DNA of 12,130 bases, taken from positions 47,940-60,069 of the forward strand of contig DAAV01000140.1 in the NCBI GenBank assembly GCA_001701295.1, read 5' to 3'. The translations under genes and the position numbers were made by a program. Shown piece after piece: positions 6,964 through 12,130 of this stretch; position 1 is the first letter of the stretch; the number at the start of each line of letters is the position of its first letter. This DNA is from Bacteroidales bacterium H10. GTDB taxonomy: Bacteria > Bacteroidota > Bacteroidia > Bacteroidales > Muribaculaceae. The notes under the pieces are model-generated. The model saw nothing but the letters and a program-made list of their open reading frames with translations, searched no databases and was not told the origin of the DNA.

Positions 6964-9234
6964 TTATTTTCCGCCGCCCTGACCGCCTTGAGCCCCGGAA
7001 GACTCTTTCTCTATATTGGCCGCCGTCTTTTTGACACCGGCTGTCAGACCGCCTAACTTGAACGACACGCTCAACCCGACATTCCACTGGCTGTATCGGC
7101 TCCGGCTCGTGAGTCTCGCAGTCTCGTCCGCCTGCGTATAGCCGTTTGTCCTGTAGGCCGGAAGGATATTGCCGAGACTTAACTGAAGAGTCAGGGCGTC
7201 ATCCTTGAGAAAAGACCGGCTCGCTCCAAGCCCGTAATAATAGTTGTTGTTGGCTCCTTTGCTCTGCAGATCGATCCAGGGAGTATAGAAGCCGCCGTAG
7301 CCGCTGAGCCGGACTTTACACGGCAACGTATAGTTGATGCTCGTGTTGGCGTAATACTGCCATCCGCAATTCTTGTGCCTGAGCATCTCCGAACTGGCCG
7401 AGAGATAGTTATAGCTGGCCGAAAGGTAGAGAGACCACCGGAGGGCGTCGGTTATGTTCCAGTCCCCGCTGAGATCCGCCGTGAAACTGTGAGACTTTCC
7501 GACATTGGCATATGTGGAGTTAAGTATGTCGTCTTTCATAAAGATAACGTCGTTGATCAGATTATCGACATACATGTAAGTGACTTTCGCGCTTCCCGAG
7601 AATTTTCCTTCGTAGTTGGAATAAGCCAGCGACACGTTGTGGCTTTTCTCGCTTTTGAGATCCGGATTGCCGTAAGTGATCTGGCCCGGCGTCATCACAT
7701 TGACATATGGATTCAGATTCCACAGCTGCGGACGCGATATACGCATCTGATAGGCCATGCGCAGACTTGAGGCCTGTGTGAAATTATAACTTATCGCAGT
7801 GTTGGGCACCAGGTCGTTGAGACGTGTGGTAAAATCCGGATAATCGCCGATTCTGTATCGGAGGCCCATCCGTGTATGTTCGTATCGGAGACCGGCCTTG
7901 ACATTCCACTTGTCGAACGATCCTGTCCAGGAAGAATACAAGGCATATATATCCTTGAACTGCTTCATGTCCACACGCATATCTTCCGGCATCACCGCAT
8001 CAGAGATATCCGTTCCGAAGTAAGGACGCCGGTCAGCGTGCGAAGGATTGAGATTGATCTTTCCACCGGCTTCAAACAGATGACGGCTGTTGATCTGATT
8101 CGAGTAGTCGATTTGGAAAATATGTGTGCCGTATCCGCCCATTTCCCGGTTGGCCGAGAACGGAGGCTCGCCTGATTCTCCCTCTATGTCCTTGAAGTAA
8201 TAGTCCGTATTCTGATGCTGCCGTCCGTAATCATATTCATATGAGGCGACAAGCGTGTGGTTCTCCCGTCCGAACGTATGCTGGTATGAAGCGGAGAACC
8301 CGACTCCGTTGTAACGCCCCTGCAGATCGAAGTCACGGCGCAGTTTCCAGAGAGTCGACATGTCGTTGCCGAACATCGTACGGTCCTCACCTCCGATGTT
8401 GTTCCAGTTATTGTTGGAGTAATATCCTGAGAACGTGACAAGATTCAGAGTGTCCGGCTCCCACGACATATTCAGGCTCACGCCCGTATAGTCCCAGCCG
8501 TTTTTCGACTTTGACTCACTGCGCATAAGGCGGTTGGGACCTCCTGTCAGATCTTCCGTCTCACGCATCTGTGACGAGGAGCGGGGCCATACATTCCCGT
8601 TGTTATAGCTGACCGTGGCGTCGAGCATCACCTTGTCGGCCTTTGTGCGGGCATTGACATATCCTCCCGCCTGCCATGCGTTGACCCACCCCGAGAGTTG
8701 TGTCATGAATCCGCTAAGATTCTGGCTCTTGTCGGTAATGATGTTCAGTATGCCGCCTACGCCCTCAGCCTCGTATTTCGCACCCGGCTCGGAGATCACT
8801 TCTATTTTCTTGATCGACGAGGCGGGCAAGGATTTCAGAACAGTCTTTATGTCACCCTTAAGCATGGGGTCCTCATGTCCGTTCATCAGTATCTTGAAAC
8901 TCGACTGTCCGTTTACCTTCACATTGTCTTCCGCATCTACGGTCACTCCCGGCACCTTGCGGAGGATATCGAGAATGTTAGAACTTCCGGCTTCAGGATC
9001 TTCCGTAACGTTATATGTAAGCTTCGCACCGTCGCTCTGCACGAGCTTTTTGCGCTGCACGATCACGAAATCGTCAAGTTCCGTATAACCGGCTCCGGCG
9101 ACGGAGTCCGTATCGGCCTCCGATGCGTCGGCCGGAGTGGAACCGGCTGCCTCGGCGGCAACCGGTTCCGCAGCTATATTGTATTGGTATGAGATCAGTG
9201 TCAGAGCCGCGACGGCTAAACTTTTCCAGTTCAT
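6964..9234 (-). CDS. TonB-dependent receptor / OMP_b-brl_3-type outer-membrane barrel
   Basis: I chose the ATG at 9234 because it begins a signal peptide (MNWKSLAVAALTLISYQYNI, then AAEP). An in-frame ATG at 9294 would put 20 polar residues before it. The product is about 756 residues. A low-complexity Ala/Asp stretch (24-50) precedes the plug domain at about 65-170, visible as LDILRKVPGVTVDAEDNVKVNG, SIKKIEVISEPGAKYEAEG and VGGILNIIT. The 22-strand-type barrel follows, with features such as RISRPQLWNLNPYVNVMTPG and GNPDLKSEKSHNVSLAY that are common in the outer-membrane beta-barrel family (PF14905). The N-terminal carboxypeptidase-regulatory-like domain often seen in this family is absent. 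A Gly-rich tail (ending GAQGGQGGGK) extends past the last strand (SVSFKLGG). The ligand cannot be deduced. It is the first gene of the sigma-factor operon. Confidence 0.92.
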   Translation of the reverse strand: MNWKSLAVAALTLISYQYNIAAEPVAAEAAGSTPADASEADTDSVAGAGYTELDDFVIVQRKKLVQSDGAKLTYNVTEDPEAGSSNILDILRKVPGVTVDAEDNVKVNGQSSFKILMNGHEDPMLKGDIKTVLKSLPASSIKKIEVISEPGAKYEAEGVGGILNIITDKSQNLSGFMTQLSGWVNAWQAGGYVNARTKADKVMLDATVSYNNGNVWPRSSSQMRETEDLTGGPNRLMRSESKSKNGWDYTGVSLNMSWEPDTLNLVTFSGYYSNNNWNNIGGEDRTMFGNDMSTLWKLRRDFDLQGRYNGVGFSASYQHTFGRENHTLVASYEYDYGRQHQNTDYYFKDIEGESGEPPFSANREMGGYGTHIFQIDYSNQINSRHLFEAGGKINLNPSHADRRPYFGTDISDAVMPEDMRVDMKQFKDIYALYSSWTGSFDKWNVKAGLRYEHTRMGLRYRIGDYPDFTTRLNDLVPNTAISYNFTQASSLRMAYQMRISRPQLWNLNPYVNVMTPGQITYGNPDLKSEKSHNVSLAYSNYEGKFSGSAKVTYMYVDNLINDVIFMKDDILNSTYANVGKSHSFTADLSGDWNITDALRWSLYLSASYNYLSASSEMLRHKNCGWQYYANTSINYTLPCKVRLSGYGGFYTPWIDLQSKGANNNYYYGLGASRSFLKDDALTLQLSLGNILPAYRTNGYTQADETARLTSRSRYSQWNVGLSVSFKLGGLTAGVKKTAANIEKESSGAQGGQGGGK

Positions 9235-9330
9235 AGTGGCATTCTTATTATTGCTTTCACCCACGTAACGCCGCCACTCCGCCGTCTGTGACACCCACCT
9301 CCGAAAATTTTCAGAATAATTTATCCATAC

Positions 9331-9349
9331 TGTCCTAAATTTTAGGACA
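9331..9349. promoter_or_regulatory. 19-nt palindrome, putative operator (copy 1)
   Basis: TGTCCTAAA and TTTAGGACA are perfect 9-nt inverted arms around one central T. It overlaps the end of the -7 box and the expected transcription start of the receptor operon, a classic repressor position. The single-base centre makes it a DNA-level dyad rather than an RNA hairpin. Confidence 0.6.
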
Positions 9350-9372
9350 AATATAATATTTTTGTCCTAAAA
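9340..9372. repeat. 33-nt inverted repeat with 12-nt perfect arms
   Basis: TTTTAGGACAAA (9340-9351) is the exact reverse complement of TTTGTCCTAAAA (9361-9372), with a 9-nt AT-only loop. It is formed by the inner arms of the two palindromes. As RNA it could fold downstream of the regulator's stop codon at 9394 and act as a weak AU-rich terminator. No U-tract follows, so I favour a protein-binding role. Confidence 0.5.
9348..9355 (-). promoter_or_regulatory. Candidate -7 promoter element for the receptor/sigma operon
   Basis: Read on the minus strand this is TATATTTG, a full match to the Bacteroidetes -7 box TAnnTTTG. A TTTA about 18 nt upstream could serve as a weak -33 element. Transcription would start near 9341, leaving a leader of about 107 nt before the receptor ATG at 9234. 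The box lies between two palindromes and its last bases overlap one of them. Direct repression or competition is therefore plausible. Confidence 0.5.
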
Positions 9373-9381
9373 TTAAAGACA
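9363..9381. promoter_or_regulatory. 19-nt imperfect palindrome, putative operator (copy 2)
   Basis: The left arm TGTCCTAAA is identical to copy 1, while the right arm TTAAAGACA matches TTTAGGACA at 7 of 9 positions. Its centre is 32 nt (about three helical turns) from that of copy 1, so dimers on both sites would lie on the same DNA face. It sits upstream of the -7 box, covering the -33 region. Confidence 0.5.
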
Positions 9382-9393
9382 ACTTCCAATTAT

Positions 9394-10965
9394 TTACTGT
9401 TCCGACATCAGGAGGCGCAGATAGAGAGCCGTCAGCTCTGTTATGGCAAGCTTCTTGCGCAGATTGTATTTTATGTTGTCTACCGTACGGACACTGCGGT
9501 TGGTCATCCGGGCGATATCTTTCGAATTAAGATTGAGCAGCACGTAAGCGGCCATGTTCATCTCCGTCTTTGTCAGATCCGGATGATGGAGAGAAAGCTT
9601 TGTGTACAACCTCTGGTTGGTCTCATCGAACTGATTTTTGAAATTCTCCTGAAGCTGAGATATCCCCGTCGATTCCCTCAATACGGATTCTATAGACCTC
9701 AGTCTCTCCTCGGCCGAAGATGAATCCCTGTGCATTTCCGAACGTACGGTAATCAGCATGGTTTCCGTCTGTGCGGCCGCCAAAGACACGTTGCACAATT
9801 CTTTTTTGCGCATCGAAAGCTCATCGGCCACAGTCTCTTTCTCCTGCTCGGAACGTAGCATTCTCGTCTCCATATTTTTAGCCTTGCGCGATGCCCGGAT
9901 CTTCAGAATAAGAATAAGGCACAATATCCCGAGCAATATCATTCCGCATACCAGAGAAATTATTATGACCCTCTGAGTCCGCGATTCCGCCGTCTCTACC
10001 TTTTTCTTCAATGCTGTATAATCTTCCGAAGATATCCTTTCTGCCAGCATCGAATTCATTAAGGTATGATCAGACTTTGATATTGAATCTTCCAGCAATA
10101 TGACCTCCTGCAATTTCTCGGAAGCCTCTTTCCATTTCCCAAGGCCATACAGCGCATCGCCCTCGGCATGAAGTAGCATAGCCCGCATTTCGAGATTGTC
10201 GACTTCTTCTGCGGTATCTTGATACTTGTGGAGCTTGTCGAGGGCTCCCTCATAATTGCCATTTCCTATATCCAATGCCATGTAACGCAACAGTACTGCT
10301 GTCTTATTCGGATTGTAACAAGGCTCATTAAGTGCTTCCGCAAAATAGCGTGCGGCCTTATCCTCATCTCCTATATCCTGATATAAAGAGCCTCCAAGAC
10401 CTAACCATGCTATTTTCAACGCTGAGGATCCGGTATATGAATTTTCCAACAATCGCCATTCCTTTAACGCCTCAGAAATATCACCGAAAGTCTGAAGCAG
10501 GACCGAGCGGGCCATATGCAGACGGACATAGCTTTTCTTGTAGACACCTTTGTCACATGAACTCTCAATGACTTCCAATGTTTCTCCAGCCTTTGAAAGA
10601 GCAGTCTGCGCAAGTTCAGTAGTGCCTATAGCACAGAATATATCGTTCATACCAATATACGCATTCAGATCATAATAACGCAGACTGTCCGGTTTCGGGA
10701 TCTCTATAATATAATTCAATATATCCAGACACTCCTTATATCTTCTACTGCCCAGAAAACCACTGACAAGATATCGGTTAAGTTTCAGTTTCTCTTGTAA
10801 AGATATTTTTTGATCTTTCTCATTTATCTGCATAACCTCTTCAACAAGCAGTTCGAATCTACCCTGCCGATTCAATTCGGCAAGCTTGTCAAAATTGATA
10901 CTGTCTGCCATAAAACGCAATGACATTATCAATACAGTAAAAAATAATACCACTATTCTTTTCAT
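9394..10965 (-). CDS. Membrane-anchored TPR / coiled-coil / LuxR-like HTH transcriptional regulator
   Basis: The 523-residue product has, in order: a signal peptide or first membrane helix (about 4-20, VVLFFTVLIMSLRFMA); a periplasmic helical-repeat domain (about 22-310) with TPR-like units such as GDEDKAARYFAEALNEP and ALYGLGKWKEASEKLQEVI; one transmembrane helix (about 333-354, VIIISLVCGMILLGILCLIL); a coiled coil rich in Glu/Arg (about 358-450); and a C-terminal HTH (about 461-520). The HTH reads HPDLTKTEMNMAAYVLLNLN, SKDIARMTNRSVRTVDNIKY and NLRKKL, the form seen in LuxR/GerE-like domains. This layout recurs in Bacteroidetes as a one-component sensor-regulator: the TPR part would sense outside the membrane and the HTH would bind DNA inside. 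No receiver or kinase domain is present. It is divergent from the secreted-protein gene at 11258 and lies upstream of the receptor operon, both candidate targets. Confidence 0.88.
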   Translation of the reverse strand: MKRIVVLFFTVLIMSLRFMADSINFDKLAELNRQGRFELLVEEVMQINEKDQKISLQEKLKLNRYLVSGFLGSRRYKECLDILNYIIEIPKPDSLRYYDLNAYIGMNDIFCAIGTTELAQTALSKAGETLEVIESSCDKGVYKKSYVRLHMARSVLLQTFGDISEALKEWRLLENSYTGSSALKIAWLGLGGSLYQDIGDEDKAARYFAEALNEPCYNPNKTAVLLRYMALDIGNGNYEGALDKLHKYQDTAEEVDNLEMRAMLLHAEGDALYGLGKWKEASEKLQEVILLEDSISKSDHTLMNSMLAERISSEDYTALKKKVETAESRTQRVIIISLVCGMILLGILCLILILKIRASRKAKNMETRMLRSEQEKETVADELSMRKKELCNVSLAAAQTETMLITVRSEMHRDSSSAEERLRSIESVLRESTGISQLQENFKNQFDETNQRLYTKLSLHHPDLTKTEMNMAAYVLLNLNSKDIARMTNRSVRTVDNIKYNLRKKLAITELTALYLRLLMSEQ

Positions 10966-11042
10966 GCCGCAAGTTAGTAAAATCAGACAGAATAATCAGA
11001 ATTAAATATCTGTTTTTTATTAATGTTATTTTTATTTATCTA

Positions 11043-11065
11043 TCATTATCATGTTGATATAATGA
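11043..11065. promoter_or_regulatory. Inverted repeat TCATTAT / ATAATGA
   Basis: Arms of 7 nt are separated by 9 nt. A nested dyad ATCA-tgt-TGAT lies at 11048-11058. It could bind a dimeric regulator, but AT-rich sequence forms such repeats by chance fairly often. Confidence 0.3.
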
Positions 11066-11078
11066 CATTTGACAATTT

Positions 11079-11098
11079 ATGAGTAATAAATGAGTAAT
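11079..11098. promoter_or_regulatory. Tandem direct repeat ATGAGTAAT with 11-nt period
   Basis: ATGAGTAAT occurs at 11079-11087 and 11090-11098, one helical turn apart, about 40 nt upstream of the -33 box of the plus-strand gene. Two same-face direct repeats upstream of a promoter are a common layout for HTH activators. The divergent membrane regulator is the obvious candidate, which is inference. Confidence 0.4.
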
Positions 11099-11137
11099 TA
11101 TTATGGCTAAACAGGAGTTTTTAGGTAAGATAATTTC

Positions 11138-11168
11138 TTTGAAAGAACTCAGCCTGAATTTAAATTTG
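11138..11168 (+). promoter_or_regulatory. Consensus Bacteroidetes promoter for the secreted-protein gene
   Basis: TTTG (11138-11141) is followed after 19 nt by TAAATTTG (11161-11168), matching both the -33 and the -7 (TAnnTTTG) elements of the primary Bacteroidetes sigma factor at its preferred spacing. Transcription would begin near 11174, giving a leader of about 80 nt before the ATG at 11258. Confidence 0.65.
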
Positions 11169-11235
11169 CGGCAGGTCTGTTGCCGCACGGCATTGCACCA
11201 CAGACTGCATTCTGGTTTCATTTCCTATGGTGCAA
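11168..11235 (+). promoter_or_regulatory. Two stem-forming inverted repeats in the 5' leader region
   Basis: GCGGCA (11168-11173) pairs with TGCCGC (11181-11186) across a 7-nt loop. TTGCACCA (11193-11200) pairs perfectly with TGGTGCAA (11228-11235) across 27 nt. The second stem ends about 22 nt before the ATG and would be in the mRNA leader. The segment is clearly more GC-rich than its surroundings. It may be a leader control element or a remnant of a dispersed repeat; I cannot tell which. Confidence 0.45.
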
Positions 11236-11257
11236 GGGAAGCAATATAATCCATATC

Positions 11258-12130
11258 ATGAAGAAAATATTTACATTTATTCTCATGACAGCGATAGGAA
11301 TATCGGCGTATGGTCAACAATCCAGTGTCACCCGACACGCAAACAACGGTTTTAGCAAAACCATAACGACCGATCGAGACGGCAACATTATCCGCCAGAA
11401 AGAATCAAAGAATCCTGCCAAGACCGTACTAAAAGCGGAAAATGAGGATGAAGGAACACAAATGACGATACATGTAAGATTGCTCTACCCCGATGATATG
11501 GAGCCAGTGATGGTTTGGCACGGCAGTTCATGGTTCGGTGAAGCCGTATATTGGGAAGGGGAGGATGTGATTTCTTTTGAACTTGACAGCAATTCGACAT
11601 GGGACTGCGAGAACAACGTCATAACAGCCCAGTTCACCAAAAAAAACTACACGGGCAACCCCGAAGACCGCTGGTTTGTAATCCGCAAGTACGATGAACT
11701 TAAGGATGGTATGGAAATCACATTTGACGCATCAGAAGCTTGCAACAAATACTCATTCCGTTTCCTCAACCCAGAGGGAGAACAGGTTATTCCAAGCCAT
11801 TTCATGTTTGATGTCGACACAAAAGAATCCACACTTCTTGAACAGGGAAACATTGACAGCGCCAGTGGAGAGATTGTAGTGTATGACAAAGAATATCAGT
11901 TCAATGTAGTATCGAAGTTATTTTCGCTTAGATGGAGATCATATTCAGACGGACGTCCGGAGAAGAAATATATTGAAGCTCCGGTATTCTATCTCAACGA
12001 GCTGCCGGAAGATATGGCGATATACGGACAACTTAGGGCACTCGAAAAACAGGAGGGGAATAATATAACCGCACTTGTAATGACCACTCCCAACGTAAGA
12101 GAACCTGGAGATATAACCAACAATTCGACT
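11258..12130 (+). CDS. Secreted protein of unknown family, N-terminal 291 residues (3' end outside window)
   Basis: An open frame starts at the ATG at 11258 and stays open to the last base. The N-terminus is a clean signal peptide (MKKIFTFILMTAIGISAYGQ, then QSS) with no lipobox Cys. Residues about 65-170 are beta-rich with many aromatic residues (MEPVMVWHGSSWFGEAVYWEG, then WDCENNVITAQF and DRWFVIRKYDEL), suggesting an Ig-like or jelly-roll extracellular domain. A second part (about 215-270) contains FNVVSKLFSLRWRSYSDGRP and EAPVFYLNELPEDMAIYG. I recognise no catalytic motif or named family. It is more AT-rich than the rest of the window, which may indicate recent acquisition. It has its own consensus promoter and is divergent from the membrane regulator, its likely controller. 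Confidence 0.8.
   Translation, partial: MKKIFTFILMTAIGISAYGQQSSVTRHANNGFSKTITTDRDGNIIRQKESKNPAKTVLKAENEDEGTQMTIHVRLLYPDDMEPVMVWHGSSWFGEAVYWEGEDVISFELDSNSTWDCENNVITAQFTKKNYTGNPEDRWFVIRKYDELKDGMEITFDASEACNKYSFRFLNPEGEQVIPSHFMFDVDTKESTLLEQGNIDSASGEIVVYDKEYQFNVVSKLFSLRWRSYSDGRPEKKYIEAPVFYLNELPEDMAIYGQLRALEKQEGNNITALVMTTPNVREPGDITNNST

Larger units (their letters stand above)
10966..11257. other. 292-nt AT-rich divergent intergenic region
   Basis: It separates the membrane-bound regulator (minus) from the secreted-protein gene (plus). From left to right it holds a T-rich stretch (about 11010-11040), an inverted repeat TCATTAT...ATAATGA (11043-11065), two direct repeats ATGAGTAAT, a consensus promoter for the plus gene, and two GC-richer inverted repeats. 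I could not find a convincing promoter for the regulator on the minus strand. A 48-codon open frame (11103-11249) lies in it but is probably not a gene. Confidence 0.7.

Noticed and set aside
9235..9294. 20-residue N-terminal extension of the receptor from the ATG at 9294
   Set aside because: It would put a polar, charged segment before an otherwise perfect signal peptide; the ATG at 9234 fits export.
11103..11249. 48-codon open frame starting ATGGCTAAACAG in the divergent gap
   Set aside because: The consensus promoter for the downstream gene begins inside it, its second half is formed by the inverted repeats, and the composition changes abruptly half way. Better read as regulatory or repeat DNA than as a gene.

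Overview
The window looks like a chromosomal segment of a gut Bacteroidales bacterium, possibly of the Muribaculaceae type. The evidence is the mix of families: outer-membrane beta-barrel receptors, an ECF sigma factor, GIN-domain and TonB-C-terminal secreted proteins, and a TPR/transmembrane/HTH regulator. Bacteroidetes-style promoters (TTTG, about 19 nt, TAnnTTTG) and mostly absent Shine-Dalgarno sequences point the same way. Most of the window is moderately GC-rich; base composition becomes visibly more AT-rich from about 10,900 onward. The taxonomic placement is inference. I saw no rRNA, tRNA, CRISPR array or insertion sequence.

Left part (1-3162, plus strand): the C-terminal end of a TPR protein is joined by an ATGA stop/start overlap to a plug-less TonB-receptor-like outer-membrane barrel. 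A short gap follows, then a second coupled pair: an unrecognised 177-residue protein and a MazG-type nucleotide pyrophosphohydrolase, again joined by ATGA.

Middle part (3149-9234, minus strand): a compact, probably co-transcribed block read leftward. Its order is a TonB-dependent/OMP_b-brl_3-type receptor, an ECF sigma factor, a single-pass membrane protein in the anti-sigma position, a secreted protein of unknown function, a low-molecular-weight protein tyrosine phosphatase, and a GIN-domain secreted protein built of eight 20-residue repeats. After an 89-nt gap comes a small exported TonB-C-terminal-domain protein whose end overlaps the MazG gene tail to tail. The receptor gene is preceded by a striking pair of 19-nt palindromes flanking a good -7 promoter element. 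The block looks like an envelope-signalling unit in which the sigma factor and its presumed membrane partner respond to an envelope or receptor cue. That role is inferred from context.

Right part (9394-12130): a minus-strand gene encodes a membrane-anchored regulator (signal peptide, TPRs, one transmembrane helix, coiled coil, LuxR-like HTH). It is divergent from a plus-strand secreted protein of unknown family that runs off the window end. The 292-nt gap between them holds direct repeats, inverted repeats and a consensus Bacteroidetes promoter for the secreted gene. The simplest reading is that the regulator controls this neighbour, the receptor operon, or both. The two regulatory regions and the sigma-factor operon are the most interesting parts of the window. 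None of them by itself proves a new system.
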